Positions 25,217 through 34,650 of a stretch of DNA of 64,000 nt are shown piece by piece (the first letter of the stretch is position 1; each line of letters begins with the position of its first letter). Below the pieces are notes generated by a model. It saw nothing but the letters and a program-made list of their open reading frames with translations. It was not told where the DNA came from and made no database searches. This stretch comes from Clostridium sp. CAG:768. Lineage in GTDB: Bacteria; Cyanobacteriota; Vampirovibrionia; Gastranaerophilales; Gastranaerophilaceae. The translations under genes were made by a program, and so were the position numbers. The stretch lies in NCBI GenBank assembly GCA_000437435.1, contig FR899622.1:87564-151563 (forward strand), written 5' to 3'.

Positions 25217-27226
25217 ATGCAGCTTTTAAAAGAAGATAAAAAAGTTAAAACATTATATTCTTTTGATATTTTTGATACTCTTGTTACAAGAAAAACTGCT
25301 ACCCCATCAGGTATATTTTTAGTAATGCAAGAATTATTAAAAAATAACCCAAATTATCCTGAATTTTTAAAAAGTAATTTCAAAAAAATTAGAATAGAAA
25401 CAGAAGCATTTGTTAGAGAACAACTAACATTGTCTAAAAATTTTCAAGATATAACTCTTGAAGATATTTATAACCGAATACAAATAAATTACTCTTTAAC
25501 AGATGATGAAACAGAATTTTTAAAAAATTTTGAAATAGAATGTGAATGTCAAAATCTAATACCAATAAATGAAAATATAAAAAATATAAAAAATTTATTA
25601 AATAATGATAATAATATAATTCTTATTTCAGACATGTATCATTCTGAAAAAACGTTAAGAAAAATTTTAACACAAATTGATCCAATATTTACAAACATTC
25701 CAATATTTGTATCATCTGAATACAAAAAGACAAAACGACAAGGGGATTTGTATAAACTGATACAAAACAAATACACTCCAGAAAAATGGGAACACATTGG
25801 GGATAGCCAATTAGCAGATTATGGAACAGCAAGAAAAAATAAAATAGATGCAACTCTATACCCTTATGAAAAACTAAAAAAATATGAAAAAATAGCTTTA
25901 AATAAAGATAATATATCTACTGAATACATAGTTGGAACAGCTAAAAACATACGTTTATTCAATACAACTAAAAATAATAGGTATAATTTCGGAGCATCTT
26001 TTGCAGGACCAATATTATATTCTTATGTAAGTTGGATAATAGAAAATTGCCAAAAAGAAAAGATAAAAAATCTATATTTTATTGCTAGAGACGGTTTTAT
26101 TCCAAAACTAATTGCCGATGTTATCGTTAAAGAAAAAAACTTAAATATAAAAAATCACTATATATACGGATCAAGAAAAGCTTGGAGAATTCCAAATAAA
26201 ATAACTATAGATAAATTTATTACATCAATATTCAATGAATATTTTTATAAATTCTCTGGGAAATTTTTAAAAGAAAGATTTGATATTACAACAGAAGAAC
26301 TTTATAAATATACAAATCTTTTGGATAATAACAAAGTTTTAAAAAGTAAACATAGAAAAGAACTATTTAATAAATTAATTAATAACCAAGAATTCAAAGA
26401 CTTAATAATTGAGAAAAATGAAAATAAAACAAATTTAATAATTAAATATTTACAACAAGAAATAGATTTTTCAAAAAGAAATTTTGCTTTCGTAGATATT
26501 AATGGCACAGGAAGAACTCAAGATATTCTAAAAAGTATAATTTTGTTATTTAGTAATTGCCCAATTAAAACATTTTATTTTTGCACTGATACAAAACTAT
26601 CAGAATACAAAGATTCCATGAAAAAAATCTTCATGTGCACTCCAAAGTATAAACATTTTTGGCTTGAATTATTATGCAGAAACACAGATGGGCAAACTCT
26701 CGGATATAAAGAAGAAAATGGTCAAATTATACCAATCACAGAAAATGTAAATCCTCAAAAACTAATTAATTGGGGATACAATGAATATATAAACGGAATT
26801 ATAGATTTTACAAAGACAATTCTTGCAATAGAAAAACAACTTGATATTCATATAAACAATACTAATTTTTATTATCAATATTACAACTATATAATGAATA
26901 ATATTGATAAAGAAACTGCAGATATTTTAGGTAGTATTCCATATTCTGATATCGGCAATGAAAAGCTTAATAAAGAATGCGCTCCTGCCTATAATTTAAT
27001 AACATTTCTTTTTTCAAATATAAAAAATAATAAAGATACAGCTCTTTATTTTATCTCTAAAGAACGTTCGACAAAACTTGCAAAAATATTAATGAATTTA
27101 AAAATTAAATATAAATCTCTTCGAAAATTCTTTATTGATATCCATATTCATAAAAAACGCCAAGAAGCATACTTATGTATCCTAGGTATAAAAATTGATC
27201 TACACTGTTTAGGTTACAAGGAATAA
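25217..27226 (+). CDS. HAD-like polysaccharide biosynthesis protein
   Basis: A 669-residue protein starting with a HAD-type catalytic motif, YSFDIFDTLVTRK, followed by HAD motifs ILISDMYHSEKTL and EHIGDSQLADYGTARK, so residues ~10-225 form a HAD-like domain. The second half has the segment LYFIARDGFIPKLIADVI and a further DINGTGRTQD motif, a combination found in surface-glycan loci next to glycosyltransferases. It ends with CILGIKIDLH, the same type of tail as its neighbours. Exact chemistry is unknown; phosphatase and transferase roles are both possible. It starts immediately after the preceding stop. Confidence 0.75.
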   Translation: MQLLKEDKKVKTLYSFDIFDTLVTRKTATPSGIFLVMQELLKNNPNYPEFLKSNFKKIRIETEAFVREQLTLSKNFQDITLEDIYNRIQINYSLTDDETEFLKNFEIECECQNLIPINENIKNIKNLLNNDNNIILISDMYHSEKTLRKILTQIDPIFTNIPIFVSSEYKKTKRQGDLYKLIQNKYTPEKWEHIGDSQLADYGTARKNKIDATLYPYEKLKKYEKIALNKDNISTEYIVGTAKNIRLFNTTKNNRYNFGASFAGPILYSYVSWIIENCQKEKIKNLYFIARDGFIPKLIADVIVKEKNLNIKNHYIYGSRKAWRIPNKITIDKFITSIFNEYFYKFSGKFLKERFDITTEELYKYTNLLDNNKVLKSKHRKELFNKLINNQEFKDLIIEKNENKTNLIIKYLQQEIDFSKRNFAFVDINGTGRTQDILKSIILLFSNCPIKTFYFCTDTKLSEYKDSMKKIFMCTPKYKHFWLELLCRNTDGQTLGYKEENGQIIPITENVNPQKLINWGYNEYINGIIDFTKTILAIEKQLDIHINNTNFYYQYYNYIMNNIDKETADILGSIPYSDIGNEKLNKECAPAYNLITFLFSNIKNNKDTALYFISKERSTKLAKILMNLKIKYKSLRKFFIDIHIHKKRQEAYLCILGIKIDLHCLGYKE

Positions 27227-27229
27227 AAT

Positions 27230-28072
27230 ATGAAGCAAAAACACGTTTTAGTTCATTTACATCTATTTTATTATGAACAAACAGATTACTTTATAAAGAA
27301 ATTAGCCAATATCAATAATTGCAATTGGGATTTATTTGTAACATATGTAGAAGAAGATAAAAAATCAATAGATAAGATAAAATTATTTAAACCTGATACT
27401 ATATTTAAAAAAGTTGAAAATTACGGCTACGATATATACCCATTTATAGAAATAATAAAATCAGTTAATTTAGATAAATACGATTATATTCTAAAAATCC
27501 ACACAAAAAACTACCAAAAGAAATTAAAACTTAATGGATTAAAAAAATCAGGATATTGGTGGAGAAATGAATTAATCAATGCATTATTAAAAAACAAAAA
27601 AAGATTTAAAGAAAATTTAGCAATATTTACAAATAATCCAGAGATAGGTCTAATTTGTAGCGAGCTCATGCTCTGGGATGTAGGAAATTACTGGCCGGAA
27701 GATACTTACCTCCTAGAAGAAGAATTAAAATTTCTAAAATTTAAAAATGAATACAAAAAATATTGTGCAGGAACAATGTTTTTTGCAAAAGCCAATATAT
27801 ATAAATTTTTACAACAAGATAACATTAATATAGAAAAATTCGCCCCATCAATAAAAACAAAATCTACAGGGACTATTGCTCATACTTATGAAAGAATTTT
27901 AACAATTGCAGCAATAGAATCAGGTTATAAAATTAAAACAATTCCAAATTATAAAGAAAATATATATAAATTTTTTAAAACACTTTTTAAAACAATATTT
28001 TCAATACACAATAGTGATAAAAAGAATAAAAATAAAAAAATTACTATATTAGGCTTTAATATCTACATTTAA
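27230..28072 (+). CDS. RgpF-like rhamnan synthesis protein F family
   Basis: A 280-residue protein matching the RgpF/rhamnan-synthesis F family of polysaccharide-assembly proteins. Visible signatures are VLVHLHLFYYEQ, WDLFVTYVEED, VENYGYDIYPFIE, LDKYDYILKIHTKNYQKK and YWWRNELINALL. Its end is lysine-rich followed by KKITILGFNIYI, the same short hydrophobic tail as the two genes before it. It probably transfers or orders sugars in the glycan backbone. The terminator of the opposing operon overlaps its last codons. Confidence 0.8.
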   Translation: MKQKHVLVHLHLFYYEQTDYFIKKLANINNCNWDLFVTYVEEDKKSIDKIKLFKPDTIFKKVENYGYDIYPFIEIIKSVNLDKYDYILKIHTKNYQKKLKLNGLKKSGYWWRNELINALLKNKKRFKENLAIFTNNPEIGLICSELMLWDVGNYWPEDTYLLEEELKFLKFKNEYKKYCAGTMFFAKANIYKFLQQDNINIEKFAPSIKTKSTGTIAHTYERILTIAAIESGYKIKTIPNYKENIYKFFKTLFKTIFSIHNSDKKNKNKKITILGFNIYI

Positions 28073-28083
28073 GTCTAATATAG
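28034..28083 (-). terminator. terminator of the minus-strand sugar operon
   Basis: Perfect 12-bp arms TTACTATATTAG / CTAATATAGTAA surround a 22-base loop. On the minus strand the stem is followed by seven T. The left arm and loop lie inside the 3' end of the convergent RgpF-like gene, and no T-run follows on the plus strand. Confidence 0.7.
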
Positions 28084-28095
28084 TAATTAAAAAAA

Positions 28096-29871
28096 TTATA
28101 TTATTAAATTTTTATTAAATTCATCACGATCTAAAAATGGATACATATCTTCTAATGAAGGAGAAATCATTGTTCCATCATCTAATTTTCTTGCAGATAA
28201 TTTTGGTAAGAAAGCATACTCTTTTTCCACCATAACTTCACAGATTATAGGCTCATTATATGCTAACACCTCTTTTATTTTGATATCCATTTCTTCTACT
28301 GAAGAAATTTTTACAGATTTAATACCAAATCCTGTTGCTAATTTACAAAAATCAGGGACACTAACACCACTATCATCTCCAGAAGCAGTCATATGTCCAT
28401 TAAAGAAATTCCTTTGTGTTTGTCTAATAGATGAATATCCTGAATTATTAATAACAAATATCTTTAAAGGTAATTTATTATATAATACAGTCTGCAATTC
28501 TTGAATATTCATCATTATAGAACCGTCACCTGTCAAACAAATTACATTTCTATCATTTGCTTCATAACAAGCTCCAATTGCTGCTGGAAGATCATATCCC
28601 ATTGAGGCATCTCCTGAATTCCAAAAAACTCTTTGCTTTTCTTTAACAACAAAAGCTTGATGAGAACAAACACAAGCAGATCCATTGCCTGCGACTAAAA
28701 TATCGCCACAATCCATCAATTTAGATAATTTATGAACAAAATCATATACATTTATAATATTATTTTTAGAATGATATTCTTTTGTATTTTCAAATGAATA
28801 CTTTTCTACTAAATTTTTACAAAATTCTAACCAACTTTTTAAATCCAATTTTGGAAATAACTTTACTAATTGAGGTAAAAAATCTTTTAAATCAACACAT
28901 ACTTTTAAATCAGGTAAAATAGTAGGTTTATTAAGTTCTGCTTCATCAATATCTACAACAATTTTATATGCATTTTTAGCAAAATTTTCCCAATTATAAC
29001 TTATTTGTCGAATATTATTTCTAGTTCCTAAAAATAATATAACATCTGCATTTTGAATATTAAAATTCCCAGCTCTTTGACCTACAGTACCAATTCTCCC
29101 ACAAAAATTTTTATGATCGGTAGGAATTAAATCAATACCATTAAAAGTAGTAACAACTGGTATATCAGTATTCTTCAATAATTCTAAAAATATTTCATCT
29201 TGGCCAGCAAGTCTTATACCATGCCCGGCAACAATTAAAGGTCTTTTTGCCGATTTTAATTTATCTATTACACTACTGATATCTATATCATTTATAACGG
29301 GAGTCTGAGGAACAAAATCTATTAACTCATCCTCATCAATTAATGCTGCTTGAACATTCATTGGAATATCTAACCAAACTGGGCCTTTTCTACCAGTTGT
29401 AGCCTCATATATAGCTTTATCAATATGATATTTAATTTCATTCGGTTCTGTTACCATCTTGGCATATTTAGTTAAAGGCTTAACTACAGAAATAATATCA
29501 ACTTCTTGATCACCTAATTGTCTTAAAGGAATATTTTTACAACTAGACATTGTTGTTGAATATTTAACCTGCCCAGAGATATATAAAACAGGAACAGAAT
29601 CAGTCCACTGTCCAAAAACACCATTCAAACAATTTAATCCTCCTGGACCTGTTGTAACATTAACAACGGCCAATCTTTGATTAATTCTTGCATATCCCTC
29701 TGCGGCAATTGCACAAGCTTGTTCATGATGATTTGCGGTATAAGACAAATACCTACCCAAACTATCATTTAAGTGCATTGCACCTCCACCAGATACCATG
29801 AAAAAATGTTCTACTTTATGTACTTCTTTTAATCTCTTTGCTATATAATCTGACAATTTAATTTTAGACAT
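28096..29871 (-). CDS. thiamine-diphosphate enzyme, acetolactate-synthase-like (YerE candidate)
   Basis: A 591-residue ThDP enzyme of the acetolactate synthase family. The ThDP-activating Glu50 is in HHEQACAIAAEGYAR; the metal/ThDP motif GDGSIMMNIQ...NN spans 448-476. There is no regulatory subunit or other ilv gene nearby. Instead it closes an operon for a CDP-3,6-dideoxyhexose. The known precedent is YerE, which transfers a two-carbon unit from pyruvate to the 4-keto carbon of CDP-3,6-dideoxy-4-ketoglucose in yersiniose synthesis. That role is an inference from context. The start is ATG 29871, overlapping the HAD gene by 31 bases. Confidence 0.82.
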   Translation of the reverse strand: MSKIKLSDYIAKRLKEVHKVEHFFMVSGGGAMHLNDSLGRYLSYTANHHEQACAIAAEGYARINQRLAVVNVTTGPGGLNCLNGVFGQWTDSVPVLYISGQVKYSTTMSSCKNIPLRQLGDQEVDIISVVKPLTKYAKMVTEPNEIKYHIDKAIYEATTGRKGPVWLDIPMNVQAALIDEDELIDFVPQTPVINDIDISSVIDKLKSAKRPLIVAGHGIRLAGQDEIFLELLKNTDIPVVTTFNGIDLIPTDHKNFCGRIGTVGQRAGNFNIQNADVILFLGTRNNIRQISYNWENFAKNAYKIVVDIDEAELNKPTILPDLKVCVDLKDFLPQLVKLFPKLDLKSWLEFCKNLVEKYSFENTKEYHSKNNIINVYDFVHKLSKLMDCGDILVAGNGSACVCSHQAFVVKEKQRVFWNSGDASMGYDLPAAIGACYEANDRNVICLTGDGSIMMNIQELQTVLYNKLPLKIFVINNSGYSSIRQTQRNFFNGHMTASGDDSGVSVPDFCKLATGFGIKSVKISSVEEMDIKIKEVLAYNEPIICEVMVEKEYAFLPKLSARKLDDGTMISPSLEDMYPFLDRDEFNKNLII

Positions 29872-30503
29872 TGATTTAGTTCCTCAATATTGTTAACTAC
29901 ATATGTTGCGTCATTAACTAAAGATGACTTATCTTTACCATACCCCCATAAAACTGCGATATCTAACACTCCTGCTTTTTTAGCAGCCTGAACATCAGAT
30001 AAAGCATCACCTATCATAACTGTTTCTGATTTTTCTAAATTATATTTTTCTAATATATCAAGAATCATATCAGTTTTAGTTATTGGTTTTCCAAATTTAT
30101 CAATAGAATATACATCATCAAACATACTTAAACCAAATTGAGAAATAATTCTCTTAGTTGGCTTATCTGGTTTAAATGTTGCAATAAACAATTTATAATC
30201 TGATTTTTTTAAATTTAATAAAAAATCATATATCCCTGAATATAATTCACTTACATCATCAGTATCATTATCATAAATTTCACGGAAATAAGATGTTATA
30301 TTTGATATATCACTATCACTCAAATCTCTTCCTGCGATTAATCTAATAATCTCTTTTAATGGAGGACCAATTACATCAGAATTCAATCTGGATTGTTCAA
30401 AATCAACTCCAGCTTGTTTAAAAGCCTTATCAAAACAGGTTAAAACCTCTTTAGAAGAATTAATTATTGTTCCATCCAAATCAAATATAAAATTTTTAAG
30501 CAT
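29841..30503 (-). CDS. HAD-family phosphatase, phosphoglycolate-phosphatase-like
   Basis: A 220-residue HAD hydrolase with motif I FDLDGTIINSS, motif II IATFKPDKPTKR (T of the family's S/T-N), a K in motif III (FGKPITKTDMI) and motif IV MIGDALSDVQAAKKAG. It has a cap domain of the Gph type. It overlaps the aldolase-like gene by 8 bases and the ThDP-enzyme gene by 31, so it belongs to the same operon. It may dephosphorylate a sugar intermediate or a side product of the aldolase; the substrate is unknown. Confidence 0.85.
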   Translation of the reverse strand: MLKNFIFDLDGTIINSSKEVLTCFDKAFKQAGVDFEQSRLNSDVIGPPLKEIIRLIAGRDLSDSDISNITSYFREIYDNDTDDVSELYSGIYDFLLNLKKSDYKLFIATFKPDKPTKRIISQFGLSMFDDVYSIDKFGKPITKTDMILDILEKYNLEKSETVMIGDALSDVQAAKKAGVLDIAVLWGYGKDKSSLVNDATYVVNNIEELNQCLKLNCQII

Positions 30504-31314
30504 ACATACCGCCAGCTTCTTCTATTAATTTTTTATATCTATTTTCTAACATGATTAATCTTTGAGCATCTTCTTCAAAAATCATTTTATAAAATTCTCT
30601 CTTATTTCTTAACCACATTAATTCAAAACCAACAGCTTTTAAAATACCTTTATCAGCATTGTCATCAGCTATAGCTTTTTGAGCATCAAATATAATTTTT
30701 CTTGTTTCAAATCTAGTTAAAGAATTCTTTGGTAATCTTCTGAAAAATGGTAAAGAATGAGCAGAAACTCCACCACCTATAACCATTTCTTTATTAGCTT
30801 TAAGCATTTTTTCAGCAATCGAATTTGCTATATCAAAAATTTCTTCACTGTTAATATCTTCTCTTGTTAATCCCATAGATCCCGTCATATCTACTCTTCC
30901 AAGAACAACACCTTTAACATCTTTAAAAAAGTCAGATTTTATCATATCATCTAAATTTTTATAACCTAATAATGTTTCAATATTAACTAAGAATTTAATA
31001 TTATCTCTTTCTTCTTCAGGGAATACAAATTTTGTAGCCTGTACATATTTTTTCATTGCATAAGGTGATTCAATCATTGGAGCAACAATTGTATTTACAC
31101 CAATTGTTCTTGCATCAAACATATCTTTTACAGCTTCACAACCACCTATTTTTATAGTCAAATCAAGACCAGCTTTAGTTACAACCTCTTTTAATCTTAA
31201 AGCTTCTTCTAATCTTGTTCCTTCTGCCTCAAACTCAGCCTTTACTCCAACAACATGATGATTTTCTCTCAAATCAATTAATGTATCTAACATCTTTTTT
31301 TCTAAATTATTCAT
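30496..31314 (-). CDS. HpcH/HpaI-family aldolase-like protein
   Basis: A 272-residue (beta/alpha)8-type protein resembling the HpcH/HpaI aldolase / citrate lyase family. The segments VVGVKAEFEAEGTRL, LTIKIGGCEAVKDMFDA, IVAPMIESPYAMKKYV, VNIETLLGYKNLDDM and GVVLGRVDMTGSMGL fit that fold; the two Glu (in IES and IET) would be metal or pyruvate ligands. These enzymes add or remove pyruvate or related 2-keto acids on aldehydes, notable beside a pyruvate-using ThDP enzyme. The start is ATG 31314 behind AAGGAGAATTT. Its role in the sugar pathway is unknown. Confidence 0.75.
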   Translation of the reverse strand: MNNLEKKMLDTLIDLRENHHVVGVKAEFEAEGTRLEEALRLKEVVTKAGLDLTIKIGGCEAVKDMFDARTIGVNTIVAPMIESPYAMKKYVQATKFVFPEEERDNIKFLVNIETLLGYKNLDDMIKSDFFKDVKGVVLGRVDMTGSMGLTREDINSEEIFDIANSIAEKMLKANKEMVIGGGVSAHSLPFFRRLPKNSLTRFETRKIIFDAQKAIADDNADKGILKAVGFELMWLRNKREFYKMIFEEDAQRLIMLENRYKKLIEEAGGMYA

Positions 31315-31323
31315 AAATTCTCC

Positions 31324-32172
31324 TTATATATTAATTAATGTTTTTTCAATATGTGAATATAATTTTTTTAATCCGTCTTTCATACTGGTAAAATGGAAAT
31401 TAGGAATTTCTTGTAACAAAATTGAATTATCTCCTGTATACTCATTATTCATAACAGGATTTTTTATTTTTATTTTGCAATTAGAGCAAGAAATTTCTTT
31501 AACGAGTTTTGCAATTTCTAATAAACTTATACTTTGAGTAGGTGTAATATTTATAATCTTATGTTTTGGTATATTATTAATAAAATATTCAACGATTCTT
31601 TGCATATCTTCTACAAATAGATAATCAAATACGACATTTTGATTGATTATAATATCTTGCCCTTTTAAAACTTGATTTATAGCATAACTTGGGAAACGTG
31701 AAGATTTTTCATTATAACCGTAACAAGCAAATATATTTAGACATAAAATATCAGAACGGCTTTGAACAATTTCAGCGATTTTCATCTTAGACTGACCATA
31801 AAGATCAAAAGGTAAAAATTTTCCGATTTCACTCTCTTTTACTTTATGCAAATTTCTTGATTTATCATACATTGCACCTGAACCAAAAAGAATAATTCTT
31901 ACACCATTTCTTTTAGATGAAATAAGATTATTCACCATAGCTAAATTGTCATCTATTGTAGATTCTTTATCCTGAACACCTCTAGCTCCACCTATTGTTC
32001 CACAATGAATTATCAAATCAATTTCATGAGATTTAAAATAATCACTTACATCATCTGATTTTGTCAAATCAAGCTCATAACTGCGAGGACATAATAGAGT
32101 ATATTTATCTTTTAAATACTCCTTTAAATTACTTCCAATAAAACCGCCAGAACCTGTTAATAAAATATTCAC
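31324..32172 (-). CDS. NAD(P)-dependent sugar reductase/epimerase (extended SDR)
   Basis: A 282-residue extended short-chain dehydrogenase. It has the dinucleotide motif GSGGFIGSNL at residues 7-16, and YGQSK (the YxxxK catalytic pair) in LPFDLYGQSKMKIAEI. It starts with GTG at 32172, sharing one base with the rfbH-like stop codon. By position it would reduce a CDP-4-keto-3,6-dideoxy sugar or, after the YerE-like step, the branched ketone (YerF role). Abequose or tyvelose-type synthases are alternatives. Confidence 0.82.
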   Translation of the reverse strand: MNILLTGSGGFIGSNLKEYLKDKYTLLCPRSYELDLTKSDDVSDYFKSHEIDLIIHCGTIGGARGVQDKESTIDDNLAMVNNLISSKRNGVRIILFGSGAMYDKSRNLHKVKESEIGKFLPFDLYGQSKMKIAEIVQSRSDILCLNIFACYGYNEKSSRFPSYAINQVLKGQDIIINQNVVFDYLFVEDMQRIVEYFINNIPKHKIINITPTQSISLLEIAKLVKEISCSNCKIKIKNPVMNNEYTGDNSILLQEIPNFHFTSMKDGLKKLYSHIEKTLINI

Positions 32173-33518
32173 TATTTATTTTCCTCTATAAACTTATGGA
32201 TTAAATCAGATGTTTTATCCAATTCTTTTTCTGACAAAGCAGGAAATACACCAACCCAGAATGTATTATTCATAATAAAATCAGTATTCGGTAACAATTT
32301 ATAATGCTCCTCTGTCAAATCTTTAGAATTTAGTAAACGTGAATTCCCTATCCTTAATTGGATATCATTATCAACAATCATAGGTTGACGTAAAATATTA
32401 CCTGCAAATAATTGTCTAGTACCGACACCATGACTTTCCAAATATTCAACCAATTTTTGTTTTGAAATAGGAGGCTTTGTAGAAATTAAAAAACCAAACC
32501 AAGAAGGTTTTACCCCATCTCTTATTTCCGGTAATATTAAATATTCTTTTAAATCAGATAATTTATTCATTAAATATTCTGCATTTTGAGTCCTTTTTTC
32601 AATAAATTGAGGCAGTTTTTTCAACTGAGAACAACCTAAAGCTGCCTGCCAATCAGTTATTTTTAAATTAAACCCTATATGAGAATATGTATATTTATGA
32701 TCATAACCAAATGGAAGATTTCCTAACTGCATTTTAAAACGTTTTTTGCAAGTATCATCTTTACCAGGTTTACACCAGCAATCACGTCCCCAATCTCTAA
32801 AAGACATTATTATTCTATATAATTGAGGATCATTAGTAACCACAGCACCACCTTCACCCATAGTCATGTGATGAGCAGGATAAAAACTATAAGTACCAAT
32901 ATGACCGATTGTTCCTAATTTTTTGCCCTTAAATTCGCCACCTAAAGCATCACAGCTATCTTCTATTAGCCACAAATTATATTTTTCACAAATTGCTGTA
33001 ATTTTATCCAAATCATAACTATTACCTAGTGTATGAGCAAGAAATATTGCCTTAGTTTTATCAGATATAGCTTCCTCTATTTTATCAGCATCAATATTAT
33101 AAGTCCCGATTTCACAATCAACAAAAACTGGAATAAGACCATGCTGAATAATTGGATTTATAGTTGTTGGGAAACCTGCTGCTACAGATATTACTTCATC
33201 TCCTTTTTTAAGACGTCTATCTCCAAGTTTATGAGAAGTTAATGCTGATAATGCTAATAAATTTGCACTTGAGCCTGAATTTGTAGATAGAGCATATTTT
33301 ACTCCTAAATATTTTGCAAATTCTTTTTCAAATTCATCATTAAATCTTCCGGCAGTAAGCCACATATCAAGAGAGGCATCTACCATTGCTTCTAATTCTT
33401 CATAACCTAATAATTTGCCTGATGCAGGAATATAATTAAATTCTCTAGGCTTTGAATAAACTTTATCATAATATTCCTTTAAAGCAACTTTTACACTATT
33501 GCGCAATACATCTTCCAT
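32172..33518 (-). CDS. ddhC: CDP-4-keto-6-deoxy-D-glucose 3-dehydrase (E1)
   Basis: A PMP- and iron-sulfur-dependent dehydrase that removes the 3-hydroxyl of CDP-4-keto-6-deoxyglucose; 448 residues. It belongs to the sugar aminotransferase fold, but the usual PLP lysine is replaced by histidine in SFYPAHHMTMGEGG (His216-His217), the hallmark of this family (RfbH/AscC). Cysteines for the [2Fe-2S] cluster are visible in EDSCDALGG and DWGRDCWCKPGKDDTCKKRF. The E3 reductase partner (ddhD/ascD) is not in the window and would be needed. The start is ATG 33518. Confidence 0.93.
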   Translation of the reverse strand: MEDVLRNSVKVALKEYYDKVYSKPREFNYIPASGKLLGYEELEAMVDASLDMWLTAGRFNDEFEKEFAKYLGVKYALSTNSGSSANLLALSALTSHKLGDRRLKKGDEVISVAAGFPTTINPIIQHGLIPVFVDCEIGTYNIDADKIEEAISDKTKAIFLAHTLGNSYDLDKITAICEKYNLWLIEDSCDALGGEFKGKKLGTIGHIGTYSFYPAHHMTMGEGGAVVTNDPQLYRIIMSFRDWGRDCWCKPGKDDTCKKRFKMQLGNLPFGYDHKYTYSHIGFNLKITDWQAALGCSQLKKLPQFIEKRTQNAEYLMNKLSDLKEYLILPEIRDGVKPSWFGFLISTKPPISKQKLVEYLESHGVGTRQLFAGNILRQPMIVDNDIQLRIGNSRLLNSKDLTEEHYKLLPNTDFIMNNTFWVGVFPALSEKELDKTSDLIHKFIEENK

Positions 33519-33579
33519 GTAAATATCCCTCTCATATACTCTTTTATTAATTATAACATCAACATGTAAAAATATTACT

Positions 33580-34650
33580 TTAAGACCAATTAATTAGACT
33601 AACATAATCAGCTATTTGAGATAATGTATAATTTAATAAATTTCTATCGTTAGAATAAAAATGCTTATACCAGTCAACAGTCTTTTCAATAGCTTCTTCA
33701 GGAGTATATGTAGGCTTCCAATTAAGAACTTTTCTTGCTTTATCAATATTTAACATTAATAGCCCTGCCTCATGCAAATTATCCTTTTTATGAACAAATA
33801 CTTCACCTTTTCCATAAAAATCTATAACTTTTTGCACAACATCAGAAACTTTTAAAACACTATCTTCATTTGGTCCAAAATTAAATCCTTCTGCATATTT
33901 TTTACCGCTTTCTAACAATTTCTCACCTAATAATAAATAACCTGATAATGGTTCCAAAACATGTTGCCACGGTCTTACTGCAATAGGATTTCTAATTTCA
34001 ATTTTTTCATTATTATTAATAGCCCTTATACAATCGGGGATTAATCTATCCAAAGCCCAATCTCCACCGCCAATCACGTTTCCTGCTCGGGCAGTTGCCA
34101 TTGCATAAGAATTTTCATTTTGTAAAAATGAACGGCGATATGAAGAAGACATAATTTCTACACATCCTTTTGAAGATGAATACATGTCATATCCACCCAT
34201 AGGCTCATCTTCTCGATATCCTCGATTAATTTCTTTATTTTCATAACATTTATCTGTAGTAACATTAACAAATGCCTTTACGGATTTACATTTTCTAGCT
34301 GCTTCTAAAACATTTAAAGTTCCAATAACATTTGTTTGATAAGTAAGCACTGGTTCAGAATAAGATAACCGAACTAATGGTTGAGCTGCAAGATGAAAAA
34401 CAATATCAGGTTTAAAATCAAGCATAGCTTTTTCTAAAGAAAAATTATCTAAAATATCTCCAATAATGCTTTTTTCGATTTTCTTTTCTGGATTTAAGAC
34501 TTCAAACATAGAAGGATTAGTATTAGGAGGAAGAGAATAACCACAAACCTTAGCTCCTAATAGAGTAAGCCATAAAGATAGCCAACATCCTTTAAACCCA
34601 GTATGCCCAGTCAAAAAAACTTTTTTATTTGAATAAATATTATTAAACAC
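33580..34650 (-). CDS. ddhB: CDP-glucose 4,6-dehydratase
   Basis: Converts CDP-glucose to CDP-4-keto-6-deoxyglucose; about 356 residues, extended SDR fold. The family start KVFLTGHTGFKGCWLSLWL, the VFHLAAQPLVRLSY segment, TTDKCYENKE and the YSSSKGCVE (YxxxK) pair are all present. I prefer GTG 34650 as the start, because AAGGAG lies seven bases upstream and the next codons give FNNIYSNKKVFLTG; ATG 34656 sits almost on that ribosome site. Its start overlaps the end of ddhA, so the two are coupled. Confidence 0.94.
   Translation of the reverse strand: MFNNIYSNKKVFLTGHTGFKGCWLSLWLTLLGAKVCGYSLPPNTNPSMFEVLNPEKKIEKSIIGDILDNFSLEKAMLDFKPDIVFHLAAQPLVRLSYSEPVLTYQTNVIGTLNVLEAARKCKSVKAFVNVTTDKCYENKEINRGYREDEPMGGYDMYSSSKGCVEIMSSSYRRSFLQNENSYAMATARAGNVIGGGDWALDRLIPDCIRAINNNEKIEIRNPIAVRPWQHVLEPLSGYLLLGEKLLESGKKYAEGFNFGPNEDSVLKVSDVVQKVIDFYGKGEVFVHKKDNLHEAGLLMLNIDKARKVLNWKPTYTPEEAIEKTVDWYKHFYSNDRNLLNYTLSQIADYVSLINWS

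Noticed and set aside
28096..29871. Annotation as a biosynthetic acetolactate synthase (ilvB)
   Set aside because: No ilvN, ilvC or other branched-chain gene is near, and it shares an operon with CDP-dideoxy-sugar genes; a YerE-like role fits better, though phylogeny is needed.
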